The notes under the pieces are model-generated. The model saw only the letters and a list, made by a program, of their open reading frames with translations. It did not search any database and was not told where the DNA came from. A stretch of 64,000 nt of DNA from Azorinus chamasolen (taxonomy: Eukaryota > Mollusca > Bivalvia > Cardiida > Solecurtidae), in assembly GCA_963576725.1 (NCBI GenBank), contig OY755251.1:34167619-34231618 (forward strand), in the 5' to 3' direction. Below are positions 10,481 to 21,909 of the stretch, piece by piece (the first letter of the stretch is position 1; every line of letters begins with the position of its first letter). A program made the position numbers and the translations under genes.

Positions 10481-10588
10481 ATATACCGGGGGAAGGGTTA
10501 ATATACCGGAGGAAGGGTTAATATACCGGGGGAAGGGTTAATATACCGGGGGAAGGGTTAATATACCAGGGGAAGGGTTAATATACCT
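10481..10588. repeat. 20-bp tandem array carrying a MITE end
   Basis: Five units of ATACCGGGGGAAGGGTTAAT, nearly identical. Each includes GGAAGGGTTAA, the right end of TTAA-type MITEs. Confidence 0.95.
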
Positions 10589-10621
10589 ATGCTGATTCAT
10601 TCAGCGGTGAATTTAGATATG

Positions 10622-10868
10622 TTCTACTATACATTCGTCCTTTTACTCCAAATTTCAATACCTACTGAATATTTATGGACAAAATAATTATAATGAAATA
10701 TGAAAAGTGGAAATTAGTAGCCATTTAAGAAAGTAAAGAAATAGATCTTTCAAATTACATTAGCAAACAGAGCAGACCCTGATCAGACGACTCCTATATG
10801 AGCCATCTGATGTGGGTCTACTCTGTTTACAAACGCGTGAAAAATATTTATATGAAGGAAAGGGTTAA
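10622..10868 (-). mobile_element. Family A MITE
   Basis: CCAAATTTCAATACCTACTG subterminal variant; core CGACTCCTATATGAGCCATC; end GGAAAGGGTTAA. Confidence 0.85.
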
Positions 10869-10959
10869 GTATTCTACCACCCATTCTCTCCTCTCTACCA
10901 GTTTGTACAGCTGAATAAGTCAGTTTAGAAACATGTGTGCAACTTTAGATTAAACAGAC

Positions 10960-11060
10960 ATAGTAGCAAATAGTGAAAACCCCTCAAACGGGCCCATCAA
11001 TGAGGTGTTTGATCTTGGTCTGCACTATTTGCATAAATTTGTTTGTCAAAATACCTAGGG
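10960..11060. mobile_element. Small MITE core fragment
   Basis: GCAAATAGTGAAAACCCC and GATCTTGGTCTGCACTATTT arms, like family E, without the family E flanks. Confidence 0.4.
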
Positions 11061-11132
11061 TAGTTAGGGTACATGTATCACTGCTAAATCTCTGAAATAC
11101 ATTCAAAAGTATAGATTTGTCCCCTTTTACAA

Positions 11133-11343
11133 TACAGTAAAAACCCTCTTAACCCGAATTATAGTAGATAAGAATTTAGATACTTTTAAGGCAGGTGGTT
11201 GCTTAATGCAGGATGAAAGTCATGCAGAAAGCTGCGGAGGAGCTTTCTGCATGTTTTCACCCTGCATTAAGCTGCCACCAGTCCTGTCTCCAAGACTGAT
11301 ATTTATACTGATTTAACGTCTGGTTTAGAGGGGTTTTACCGTA
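11133..11343. mobile_element. D1-type TA MITE
   Basis: TACAGTAAAAACCCTCTTAA to GAGGGGTTTTACCGTA; foldback GCAGAAAGCTGCGGAGGAGC. Confidence 0.9.
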
Positions 11344-11662
11344 CATGCATTTTTGATATTCTATTTCTTTCAAACCAGATCTTAGCAACAACATTGCACG
11401 ACCATTGATAAAATACATCAGGATACATAATGTCGCAATGGAATCGAATTTCTGCGTTTGATATTTCGTTCTACCCCAGAAATAGTAACGGTCATTGATG
11501 TTCGATATTTCTAAGTAGTTCACAAAATGTTGACTGTTAAAGTGGCTGTTAAAATCAAATCATTCTTTTCGGTTATGTGGCTATTGTGTATGCTCCAACA
11601 AATCTATCATGTTCTGCAATGGTACACATGAAAAAATCTAACATATGTTACTTTGGTATACC
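11344..11662. other. AT-rich stretch, nothing recognised
   Basis: No supported feature; an 88-residue minus open frame starting at 11523 has no recognisable domain. Confidence 0.4.
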
Positions 11663-11878
11663 TAACCATTACAACGCTGAATTTTCAAATGGACTATTCC
11701 AAAATTCAAACAAGTCAAGCTAAAATGAGCATAGGGTGAATATTTAGGGACATTTCCAAACAAAAGTAACTTGACAAACAGTGCAGATTCTGATTTGAGA
11801 GCTCCTCTATGAGCCTTCTTACCTGGGTCTTCTCTGTTTGCAAAGGACATCAGTGACTAGGCAAAAAAGGGCATTTAA
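11663..11878 (+). mobile_element. Family G TTAA MITE
   Basis: TAACCATTACAACGCTGAA start, GACAAACAGTGCAGATTC and CTGGGTCTTCTCTGTTTGC arms around AGCTCCTCTATGAGCC, TTAA end. Confidence 0.75.
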
Positions 11879-11881
11879 CTC

Positions 11882-11973
11882 AGAATCCGACGACCATATA
11901 TCGGACTTCTGTAAATACCACAGGAAGGGTATAGGACTTTCAGAATCCGACGACCTTATGTCGGACTTCTGTT
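11882..11973. repeat. Two direct copies of a 32-bp imperfect palindrome
   Basis: CAGAATCCGACGACC...TCGGACTTCTGT occurs at about 11882 and 11941. Each copy can fold (CAGAA/TTCTG and CCGA/TCGG). Confidence 0.85.
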
Positions 11974-12350
11974 GTAAAAAGACACCAGTTTGAACAAAGG
12001 CGTCTTGATTTACAGTATGTCATTGGAAATCCCACATACCACAGGTACTTTATATACGAAAATAATTTTACTTTAGACAGGTAAAGGTGTGAAACTGCAG
12101 ATAAAAGGTGTCATTAAGCCATACAAGGTTGAAATTTGAAGTAATAATCACAAAAAAGAAATTTTAATGGTTTGAATATTCATTAAAAATCACAAGACTT
12201 TGGAAATATGTAATTCGTTCTGCATCGAATTGCCTAAACGTATTAATATGAATAAAAACTGAATCAAAACCAACTCGCTTCATATACTTCTGCATACGAC
12301 CCTTTACTTAATCCGAATTAGCATATGAAAGGCAAGACCCCGGGTCCCAG
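11974..12350. other. AT-rich stretch, nothing recognised
   Basis: No exon, RNA gene or MITE core seen. Confidence 0.4.
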
Positions 12351-12580
12351 TTAACGGTCTTGGGATATGCCTTTTCACGCCTCTACAAGCAAAGCAGACC
12401 CAAATCAGTCGGCCCCTCAAATGGTCTGTTCTGTTTGCTGATGGAATTATATAGATATAATTCTAGGGTTTCTGCGATGCTAACAGGAATATGTTCATAT
12501 ACCATCACAAAAATTCGGATAACATATATTCATGATGCCATTTCTTTATATAAATAACCATGAGGTAAATGAATAAACCC
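12351..12580 (+). mobile_element. Family A MITE, diverged
   Basis: TTAACGGTCTTGG start; AGCAGACCCAAATCAGTCGG and GGTCTGTTCTGTTTGCTGAT arms; ATATTCATGATGCCATTTCT landmark. Confidence 0.75.
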
Positions 12581-12719
12581 TGGTAATGCCATTCTTCACG
12601 GTCACCCTTATGCTATATGTTAAATAAGCAGAGTTTCGCCGTCTACACTGTTTACTTGTTATGTATTGAATCCCATTTCTCCGTATTCACATTCTCAGCC
12701 ATGTAAAGGCATTAACGCT

Positions 12720-12975
12720 GTGAATGTTGACATCATTGGTTCATCAGTATCTAGCAATAGAGTCAATGTTGACATCATTGGTTCATCAGTATCTAGCAAT
12801 AGAGTCAATGTTGACATCATTGGTTCATCAGTATCTAGCAAGAGAGTCAATGTTGACATCATTGGTTCATCAGTATCTAGCAATAGAGTCAATGTTGACA
12901 TCATTGGTTCATCAGTATCTAGCAATAGAGTCAATGTTGACATCATTGGTTCATCAGTATCTAGCAATAGAGTCA
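12720..12975. repeat. 42-bp tandem array, 6 units
   Basis: Units start at 12723, 12765, 12807, 12849, 12891 and 12933, nearly identical (AATGTTGACATCATTGG, TTCATCAGTATCTAGCAA). The length is a multiple of three, so open frames on both strands are artefacts. Confidence 0.97.
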
Positions 12976-13132
12976 ATTCAGTATGAAAGTATATACGTGT
13001 TTTGAACGGCAAAGAGTGCAGACCCTGATCAAGAAGGCTCCTCCGGAATCTGGATATGCACCGATCTTCTGAAAATTAAATATTCATATTTTTGCAGTAA
13101 TAAAAAAACAATACTATCATAATAATATTATA

Positions 13133-13281
13133 CTTTAACACTTGACTCCATAAATATTCCTGAAATAAATATATACATAATGACAAAGGTTTTTTAGCCA
13201 TGTCAGAAATTGCAGAACCATATTCATATGCAAACAGAGCAGACCCTGATCAGAAGGTTCCTACAGGAGCCGTCTAATACA
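13133..13281 (-). mobile_element. Family A MITE, eroded
   Basis: TTAACACTTGACTCC start and core GACCCTGATCAGAAGGTTCC...GGAGCCGTCTAAT. The right end is lost. Confidence 0.6.
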
Positions 13282-15510
13282 TGTAACTATTACGAACCAA
13301 TTCAATTATCATTTTGAGGGTATTCTGCAATATTTATTTTGTCAACATGACCTTTGGAAAAACATTTGGAAGCGGATAGTGCAAACCCTGATATGAAAAC
13401 TCCATCAGGAACCGTGTCTGGGTCTGATGTTTGTTTGTGTCCATTTTATGGAAACTCTGGGCAAACATGGGTTAACCATTTTCCAGTATTTCGAGATATG
13501 ATCAAAACGTTATCTGCCCCATTTCATCCGGTTTGTAGTTTCTCAATAATTCAAAACAAATTTGAAGAAATTGAATATTGAAACAGCTCGGAGTTTACCC
13601 ATTTGATTGCGGGAAACGAAAGGACCGGCATTTGCAAACCCAGATCGACATTTAACGTTTCTACAAAAATATCATCAGTACTGTCCAAAAGACACAGACA
13701 AGTCCATTTGCTCTATATCTCCATTATTGATATCATTATACAGAAAAAACTCTACATTTATCAACCGGAATACAATATTGACGTTGAAAGTAATATTTCT
13801 CATGCAGTAAGATCACATTTTTAAATTCGATTTCTCACACTGAGAGAAAAATGATAACAAAACAAAATACATTTCACTGAGATTTGAACCCTTGGCCCTT
13901 AGCACAGGAAGCCTACGACATATCCACTAAGCTATCAGGACGATGTTAATTATGTAGCGCTGTCAACTGATTTTATTTAATGTTTGAATACAATAAATCT
14001 ATTCATTTTATGCTTGGAGATTTCATGAAAAGTGGTTCTGTATAATTTGCGTATTAAGTATGTACGTTCACAGGTCGCTGTTGCTTTTCACACCCTTTGT
14101 AGCGTATAAATACACGTAGAACAATGTAACCCGTATATATTGGGACCCAAACAGTGGGGGAGGGGAAAGAGCTCCACCTATGAAGCCTGTCTTCCGTGGT
14201 TCTAATCCCGTCAAAACCAAATGTAATTAGAAAAAAAATATAGTATATTTTTTTCATTCATGTTCTTTATATTTTTTGATATTCTTTTCTCTAAATACAT
14301 TTTAAAGCAATCAAACTGGAAAACATAAGCCTGCCTCTTGAAACTTGCTATGGACTTTCCAAAGCACTATGCCATATTAACATACAGTCCTGGTGTCAAT
14401 AGTATGCATTCCTATGGAACTTAGAGGTAGGATCCAGTATTTGTGCTAGGAACCTATGAATTCGAAAGTACGATGGTCAATTTAACATTGTCATCTGCTC
14501 AATCTTTTGTGTATTGCGTATTCAATTATGCATATTCAATTAGTCTATCATTTGCATAGCTTTATTCTAAAATTGTCAAACATCTAGGATCCTGATCACA
14601 GACCGACACACACAGTGTACAACTGGCAATTAGGTCACGATAACCTGCATAGCGGTTGAAAACTTAGTTTGTTTCAAAAGGAAATACTTCAGAGTTCAAA
14701 CTGACTATAAAAAATCCATGAGATTTGAACAATAATTACATAATCAAAAACAATAGTTTCAGAAGTACATATATATAGACACAGAGTGCAAATGTAACGG
14801 ATCTATGAAGGTAACTTGATTTGAAAAGTCTAAGAATGTCTAGATCTACAGCTTTTACCTTAGTTGGGCATCAAGTTTTAATGTATTTTGTGCACCTTGA
14901 ATTCTTGGTTGTTCCAACCACGTGTACGCACGTGTGTACGTGTGTATAGTCAGGCATGCTCCTGGAAGGTCTATTTAGAAGGGCTCTATTGAACTTAGTT
15001 GCCTCTACCTTTTCTGTTATGATTGTTGCATTTGAGACGAGGCAAAACCTTACCGAACCCAACTGTTAGTAAAGAAAAAATAAGAATGTTTGCTTATCTT
15101 GGTGTATGTGTGTATATGCACGCAGGTAAATTGGTATATTATAATGTATGTACAAATATGAGTCAAGCAGGAAACACCACATACAAAACAAATAGCCACC
15201 CATACAGCCCCACAAGAAAGCACAGCAAATACAAAGAGATACACAAAGACAAAACAAACAAACAATAGGGGGTGGTAGTACCGCCTTGGAACGGTCAGTG
15301 ACAGTAGTCACTGGGGGTTTAAACCGGTTAAGGGGCACCCAACCTCACACTTATTCCACCCCATCCTAAAAGACAGTGTAAGTAATGTATCCCCTCTCCG
15401 ACTAACTACAGCAACCGCGATGGCAAATACAGTGGTAAGTTGCATGTAGAACGGAAACATATTTTAGTGAAACAAACGTCTGTGTATGTAACTTGTTAAA
15501 TACATGTAAA
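13282..15510. other. Mostly unique sequence
   Basis: Low MITE content. Holds one tRNA-like segment (13868-13940) and short open frames at 13354 and 13603 without domains or convincing splice context. Confidence 0.4.
13868..13940 (-). repeat. tRNA-like segment (decayed tRNA or SINE head)
   Basis: On the minus strand, A box TAGCTTAGTGG and B box GGTTCAAATC are correctly spaced. The acceptor and T stems do not pair, so it is not a working tRNA. Confidence 0.55.
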
Positions 15511-15536
15511 TTAACCCATTACCTCATAGGCTATTT
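15511..15536 (+). mobile_element. Family B MITE left end, cut
   Basis: TTAACCCATTACCTCATAGG then ATTTTA; the rest is replaced by a molluscan repeat. Confidence 0.6.
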
Positions 15537-15820
15537 TATTCAGCTCAAAATTTTGTCCGCTCAATAACTTGATGACTATTGTGTGTGATGTCTTCATACT
15601 TAATAGGATGTTTGTTCATGGCAAGTAGATGGCCCCTATTGATTTTCAGGTCAGTCGGTAAAAGGTCAAGGTCACAGTGGCCATCAACTCAAAAAACAGT
15701 GTTCGCTTAATAAATTGACAACATGAGCCGCCCACATATTTATTAACATTGTGCATGTTTGACAGCACATGGTACTTTGGGCATATAATGCTGCAACACA
15801 TGGAGCTCTTGTTTTTTTAT
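15537..15820. repeat. Molluscan GGTCAAGGTCA-type dispersed repeat
   Basis: GTAAAAGGTCAAGGTCACAG, TAATAGGATGTTTGTTCATG and GAGCTCTTGTTTTTT are typical of a widespread bivalve repeat; recognised by resemblance only. Confidence 0.5.
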
Positions 15821-15954
15821 ATTGTTATAATTTTAAAATATGTATGTGTTGTTAACTATTGTCTTGTTGCTCGATATTGAAATTAATCTACCTATCTATG
15901 GGCATTTTCTGCGTTCAAAGTATGAGACACTCGTCTGAGAAAGAGAGATTTAGT

Positions 15955-16737
15955 TCATTATAGTTTCTACAGTTTCTACAATATAGTTTCTACAGTTTCT
16001 ACAATATAGTTTCTACAGTTTCTTTCTACAGTTTCTACAATATAGTTTCTATAGTTTCTACAATATAGTTTCTACAGTTTCTACAATATAGTTTCTACAA
16101 TATAGTTTCTACAGTTTCTACAATATAGTTTCTACAGTTTCTACAATATAGTTTCTATAGTTTCTACAATATAGTTTCTACAGTTTCTACAATATAGTTT
16201 CTACAGTTTCTACAATATAGTTTCTACAGTTTATACAATATAGTTTCTACAATATAGTTTCTACAGTTTATACAATATAGTTTCTACAGTTTCTACAATA
16301 TAGTTTCTACAGTTTCTACAATATAGTTTCTACAATATAGTTTCTATAGTTTCTACAATATAGTTTCGACAGTTTCTACAATATAGTTTCTACATTTTCT
16401 ACAATATAGTTTCTACAGTTTATACAATATAGTTTCTACAATATAGTTTCTACAGTTTCTACAATATAGTTTCTACAGTTTATACAATATAGTTTCTACA
16501 GTTTATACAATATAGTTTCTACAGTTTCTACAATATAGTTTCTACAGTTTCTACAATACAATTTCTACAGTTTATACAATATAGTTTCTACAGTTTCTAC
16601 AATATAGTTTCTACAGTTTATACAATATAGTTTCTACAGTTTATACAATATAGTGTCTACACTTTCTACAATATAGTTTCTACAATTTCTACAATATAGT
16701 TTCTACAATATAGTTTCTACAGTTTCTACAGTTTCTG
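15955..16737. repeat. Minisatellite of TAGTTTCTACA units
   Basis: About 780 bp of TATAGTTTCTACAGTTTCTA alternating with CAATATAGTTTC (11/22-bp periods). TTTATACA and TTTCTATA variants are scattered through the array. Confidence 0.97.
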
Positions 16738-16847
16738 CTTGAGTCAAAACATACTGTGTGTACATATGACGTCATACAAACTTCAGCTGATGTATACACA
16801 TTAATGATGTCATTATGTCTTGCATGAATATGCGACAGGGAAAGGCT

Positions 16848-16921
16848 TAACCCTTTGCTCCATAAATACGCCTTTCTACGCCTCTGTAGTAGTCACGTCT
16901 TGAAACCATTGTGATAAATAG
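16848..16921 (-). mobile_element. TTAA MITE fragment (A-like end, B-like middle)
   Basis: TTAACCCTTTGCTCCATAAA (A-type end) leads to GAAACCATTGTGATAAATAG (B-type arm), then stops. Confidence 0.55.
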
Positions 16922-16980
16922 ACAGTGGCGTGCCTGGTTATAATTATTGAATTCGCACCAATGCTAGGGAAGGCTATGTG

Positions 16981-17156
16981 TCTTAAGTGCATGAGAAAAG
17001 GGCATTCAGACAAACAGTGTAGATCCAGATCTCACCAGGGTCTGCACTGTTTGTCAAGTTATAGTTTTTTAAAACTATCCCTAAATATTCACCGTAAATG
17101 TGATTTTTTTTATTTTGGAATACATCATTTGAGCAAAAAAGCGTTGCAAGGGTTAA
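16981..17156 (+). mobile_element. Family G MITE
   Basis: GACAAACAGTGTAGATCC and AGGGTCTGCACTGTTTGTCA arms; AAATATTCACCGTAAATGTG; GGGTTAA end. The palindrome centre is short. Confidence 0.75.
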
Positions 17157-17300
17157 CAGAATTATAAGAAGGCATTGGTTATGAAAACTCTCAAAAACAG
17201 TCGTTATTCTGAGGTGCACAACGATGCATACTGGTGCCATTTCCGCTCCATTAGAAGTATTTTCTGGGATGCGTTTGCTTACCATATAAAACAAATACGG

Positions 17301-17568
17301 CTATTTTATGCCCCTGCAGCGGACATATAGTAATCGCATTGTCCGTCCTTCCGTTTGTCCGTCCGTCTGTCCGTCCTTTCCAAAGGTCGTGTCCCATCTG
17401 TAACTTTTTTTATCTGTCAATGGATTTCAAAATAACCTGGCACAAATGTTCACCACACAAAGACAATGTGTCGCGTTCAACTCCCTGGCCCATGGGCCAA
17501 AGGTCAAGGTCGTCCTTCAGGGTCAAAGGTCGGGGGTATAAGTGTTTCACAAACACACTCTTGTTTTA
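17301..17568 (+). repeat. Molluscan GTCCGTCC dispersed repeat
   Basis: GCAGCGGACATATAG, GTCCGTCCGTCTGTCCGTCC, GGTCGTGTCCC and AAAGGTCAAGGTCGTCC in order; a related copy is at 58108. Confidence 0.6.
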
Positions 17569-18159
17569 ATTTTGCAAAAGTGTTTATTTTGTTATAATTA
17601 AAATCATGATCTGTTTGGGCAAACCATATTTTTCAATTTAGAACACATTTTAAAATGTAAAGAGGCCACACTTTTGCATTTTCAGAAATAAAGATGATAC
17701 AGACTGGTAAGTATAACTCGAATATGTTGCATGATGTTCTTCATCTCCCACTATCCACTCGCCTATTATTTTACTCGTACTTATAGATGGAAATCGAGGA
17801 ATGTCCACTATCACCAGACGGACAAAGGTTTAATTACAACTAATCCAACATAATCAGAACACGTTAATTAGACGTGATAATGATTGAAAGAAACTGAATA
17901 AAGCATACATGTATATGCATTAGCATGTTAATTAAATAGATTGCATATCTCTGTTCTAGCTTATGATCTATTACAAATTAGTGCTATCTGAAGACTGAAA
18001 ACCGCCGAAAGAGTCACACCTGTTTCATCTCATATTTTCATATGCTTTAGTTCAAATGAGAATATTGATGACATGGCAAGAAGAAAATATATCCGATTGG
18101 CCGATTTCAATTATTAGGCAGAAATGATCATTAGGTGTACCAAATCATATTGCGCTGTT
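17569..18159. other. AT-rich stretch, nothing recognised
   Basis: No supported feature. Confidence 0.4.
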
Positions 18160-18380
18160 GAATCCTTTCCCTTATACAATGTATAAACGCATTTTTACGC
18201 ATATAGGAGCCGCCTGATCAGGGTCTGCTCTGTTAGGTTATGGCATCATATAGATATGATTCTACTGTTTTGTCAAAGCAAAACCTTTCCTCGAAAAGCT
18301 TACATTATAAACTTTCAGCTAATAAATAGTTATACTGTTATTGTTTCTTACATGCACATGGTACATGGAAAGGGGTAAAA
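18160..18380 (+). mobile_element. Family A MITE, first core arm deleted
   Basis: CCTTTCCCTTATACAATG start passes from TTTTTACGCAT directly to ATAGGAGCCGCCTGATCAGG. End GGAAAGGGGTAA. Confidence 0.75.
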
Positions 18381-19060
18381 GCATGGCTGTCAGGTGTGGG
18401 GCTAACTTTCCTTAAAACGTAATTGTGGAAATTTTAAGAATCGTATTTCTGTGAAACCACTGGGAAGGGTTCACTATAATTTTGCAGGAATAATCCTTAG
18501 GTGACCCCTTATCAGATCTGTTGAAACCGTTTGGATTCTTTAAGACATGGCCGCGAAAGTTGGTGCTAATTTTCTTTATATTGCTATAGCAGAAGTTTCA
18601 AAAAACCACAAAGGAACTTTCAGTATAATTTTGCCAAAGTTATCCTTAGGTGAATCTCTCAACAACAAAAGGGCTATAGAGAGAATGATGCTTAGATTAC
18701 CCTCTACCGAAATGTCCAAGCTGTTAGGGTTCGTTTACAAATATGGATGCCAGAGGTATATACATGTATAGCTAATTGTCTTTAGATGGCTACTAGTGTA
18801 GTGAAATGTTTTAGGAAATTCTCTTCTCTGAAACCACTGGCCAGATGTTAATGATTTTGCAGGAATGATCCATATGTAACCTATATCAATCCTTTTTAAC
18901 CCAATTTGAATCATTTAAACACTTGACCGCCAGGAGTTAATTGTTTGTGTATCGCTGTAGCGGAACATTGAAAATGCTGTTCTATGAAATCACACAGGAC
19001 ATATTTCTATAGGATTATGAAGGAATGTCGTTTATGTGACCTTTTTCATTGTTAATTGAA
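18381..19060 (+). repeat. Diverged tandem repeat, about 150-230 bp units
   Basis: Four passes of GAAACCACTGG ... ATAATTTTGCAGGAAT ... ATCC.TAGGTGACC, near 18455, 18601, 18831 and 18986. They resemble a protein-like dispersed repeat common in molluscs. The 74-residue open frame here lies within it. Confidence 0.6.
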
Positions 19061-19731
19061 AACCATGGCCAAGATAGGGGCTACTTTTCAAAATATAGAA
19101 AAAAATAATGGTGGAATAGATCTACTACAAGCAAGATTTTACGCAAGCGTAACATGGCTGCGTAACATGTATTTAAGCAGGATAGAAGAAAAAGAGGGAG
19201 CAATATTGGTTAGTACTTTTAATTAACAGATACATAGGGAAAACATGACTGTAATGTGTAAATTAATAGTAGAAACGGGGAATGTTTTAATGAGCTATGA
19301 TGCATAATACCTGTGTATGAACCAATAATACACATTACGTCACAGATCAATGTTATTCATTTGCTGAAACACACTGACGTAGAAACCATTATCACATTAA
19401 GTGATGATCACAAGGCATACAAACTCCCATACTTACAGTCTACACGAAATTATTCGAATAGGTCGACTCAATGCCCATTAACTTTTTCACTTATATTGTC
19501 CCCAAAATAAGAACAGGTTAGTATAAGATACATTTAAATTGAAGCAAATTCATGCACACTGGTGAAATATGTAAAACGGTCAACAAAACCACGAGTAACA
19601 GGTCTCAGCTAAATAACTTTAACAAAGCCAAAATTCAAACAAAGGACTTATATTTTTATGTACAAATGGTTTTAAACCAAACGCACGTATACTAAGGGTG
19701 CTAAGAAAATACGAAAGAAAAACATTATTAA
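19061..19731. other. AT-rich stretch, nothing recognised
   Basis: No supported feature. Confidence 0.4.
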
Positions 19732-19806
19732 GCTTCCACCGAGGATCGAACCGACGACCTCACATTTCCTAGTCCATCGTTATAACCCTTAGACCACGCT
19801 GATATC
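19732..19806 (-). repeat. tRNA-like segment (decayed tRNA or SINE head)
   Basis: Minus strand: A box TGGTCTAAGGG and B box GGTTCGATCC. The T stem pairs at only one or two positions, so a working tRNA is unlikely. Confidence 0.5.
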
Positions 19807-20062
19807 TATGATTGGGAATGTGGTTTTAATCAGTTATACCTAATTCACTAGCATTTTCACTGAAACTGGATCATGGCAGAAAAGAAAGAAATATCCCCGA
19901 CAAAAATATGCTGAGAAAAATATATGAATCAAAATAAATAACATAAATGAATATATATAAATAAAACCTTGTCTCACAGTAAACCATAGTTATTAAAAAG
20001 ATTGGCTTTTATAGAAACACAGGACCGCAGAAACGCATGATCAAAATGCAAAGCCGTATGAG

Positions 20063-20086
20063 ATTGGGCTGCTTTCGCAGCCCAAT
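20063..20086 (-). other. Perfect 10-bp hairpin with a GAAA loop (minus strand)
   Basis: ATTGGGCTGC and GCAGCCCAAT enclose TTTC; on the minus strand the loop is GAAA, a GNRA-type tetraloop. Confidence 0.7.
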
Positions 20087-20354
20087 AAGCAATGATGGAA
20101 TAATTATTAAAGGACTGAACCTCTACTATACAACTTGTTCTGGTAAATTTAACGACCACCGTGTCACATCTGTCCTTCATCTAAACTCCAAAGCTTTTGA
20201 AAAACACATACTTTTAAAGTTTGAACCTAATCATTTGTGCGAGAATTTCTAGGACTTTACCAAAGTGTGGCGCCAATGTTTAATGCCGTTTCAGCGTTTT
20301 TAGAATTTCGATTTGTTCAGCAATGTGTACGCACGTGCGTGTCTGCGTATGCCC

Positions 20355-20520
20355 AGGCACGCCTCTGATAGAGCATTTGCTCCATAGGTGCAAATGCTCT
20401 TTTTTATCACAAGGGTTTCAATACTACACAATTCTAACATTTTCGTTTTCTTTAGTAAATTTTCGGTAGATTCGTGGAAAGAGGTTGGGTCTAAAAATAG
20501 CCTATGAGGGAATGGGTTAA
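20355..20520 (-). mobile_element. Family B MITE, left part missing
   Basis: Palindrome from AGAGCATTTGCTCC onward, TTTTCGGTAGATTC landmark and end GAGGGAATGGGTTAA. Confidence 0.85.
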
Positions 20521-20598
20521 AAACCTGATTAGCTAGGTTTGGATTACCGGGGATCAGATTAGCGTAGTTATACTGTAATTGATAAAGGACAGTGAATA

Positions 20599-21073
20599 TA
20601 CAGTAAAACAACGATTATACGAACACTTAAATACGTATCATTATCGATCTTAAACACTTTCCCTTACGTAAGCGCATTTTGACGCATCTGCAAACAGAGA
20701 AGACCCAGATCAGACGGCTCCTATAGGAGCCGTCAGATCAGGGTCTGTTCTGTTTGCTTATGATGTTATATAGATCTGATTCTACAGCTTCTGCTTGAAC
20801 AAAAATGTCCTATGTTCATATGCCATTATAAAGAATAATCTGATTAATAGTCATGACGTCATTATTTCCTGCATGAATATTCATCAGGGAAAGGGTTAAG
20901 ACAAGTGACACCTTAATGCAGAGTGAAAGTCATGCAGAAAGCTTCTCTAGGTGCATTGCATTGTTGTGACTTGCATCATGCCACATTATGCGTGACTTGC
21001 ATTATGCATCTAACTGACTGAAATGATCAGAATTTTTCTTTTATAAAATTTCGGTTTAAACCAGTTTACTGTA
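20599..21073. mobile_element. D-type TA MITE interrupted by an A element
   Basis: Left end TACAGTAAAACAACG runs to ATCGATC. After the insert it resumes GACAAGTGACACCTTAATGC and ends TTTAAACCAGTTTACTGTA. Confidence 0.75.
20650..20899 (+). mobile_element. Family A MITE, full length, nested in D
   Basis: TTAAACACTTTCCC to GGGAAAGGGTTAA. Perfect core GACGGCTCCTATAGGAGCC; TTAA at both junctions. Confidence 0.9.
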
Positions 21074-21239
21074 TTGTGCTAATTGTCAGCAGTTTAAATT
21101 GCTGACTTCAGTTTTCAAACATTAGAATTGTACTTTAACCTGTCTGTGATATAGATTAATGATATTAAAATGCCATACCAAGGTCGACCAGTTCGAGGCC
21201 GTCTTTTCAGAATCTAAATTATTTCAGTATGGTATTATT

Positions 21240-21433
21240 GCAGTTAATGTTATTGTCTGCTCAAAAATCTAATCTTGTGCCTTTTCCGATTTTTGAGAGA
21301 CTTCTGGCCGAGTGTCAAACAGCATAGATTCGGATGAGACGACGAGCTACTCGGCATGAGGTACTCGGCATCTGATCTGGATCTAAACTGTTTGAAAAAT
21401 CAAGTCAGGTCATGACTGAATTGATAAGGGTTA
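21240..21433 (-). mobile_element. Family J MITE
   Basis: GGCCGAGTGTCAAACAGC landmark; core GACGACGAGCTACTCGGC with GGTACTCGGCATC; left end unclear. Confidence 0.6.
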
Positions 21434-21461
21434 TCTCTACTGGCTTAAAGGCGGCAAATTT

Positions 21462-21666
21462 ACATATAAGTCCATCTAAACCGGAGCTCTAGTAGAGAAG
21501 AATTTAGATACTTTCAGGCAGATGGCTGCTTAATTCACTGTGAAAGTGACACAGAGAGCTTCTAGAGGAGCTTTCTGTATGAGTTTCACCCTGCATTAAT
21601 CTGCCACATGTCTACAAAACCGATATTTATACTAAATTGAAAGTCCGGCGTGGAAGGGTTTTATAC
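21462..21666. mobile_element. D1-type MITE, terminal bases decayed
   Basis: CATCTAAACCGGAGCTCTAG left arm, GAGAGCTTCTAGAGGAGC core, GTCCGGCGTGGAAGGGTTTT right. Confidence 0.8.
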
Positions 21667-21672
21667 ATGTAT

Positions 21673-21903
21673 TTAACACATTCCCTCATATTGACGACTT
21701 TCTGACGACTCTGTAGAAAGTCACTTTGTGAAACCATTGGGATAAATAGAGCATTTGCTCCTATAGGAGCAAATGCTCTATTTATCACAATGGTTTCAAA
21801 CTACAAAATTCTAAAATTTTCCTTTTCTCTAGTTAAATGTCTTTTTCGGTAGATTTATTCAAAGAGTTTGGGTCTAAAAATAGCCCATGAGGTAAAAGGT
21901 TAA
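21673..21903 (-). mobile_element. Family B MITE, full length
   Basis: TTAACACATTCCCTCATATT to AAAAGGTTAA. Intact palindrome around GCTCCTATAGGAGC. Confidence 0.92.
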
Positions 21904-21909
21904 CATATG

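Noticed and set aside
12666..13012. Repetitive open frames of 93-106 residues on both strands
   Set aside because: Produced by the 42-bp tandem repeat, whose length is a multiple of three.
18547..18771. 74-residue frame beginning MAAKVGANF
   Set aside because: Lies in a diverged tandem repeat of a type common in molluscs; neighbouring units carry stops in the same frame.
19732..19806. Functional tRNA gene
   Set aside because: A and B boxes are present but the acceptor and T stems do not pair.
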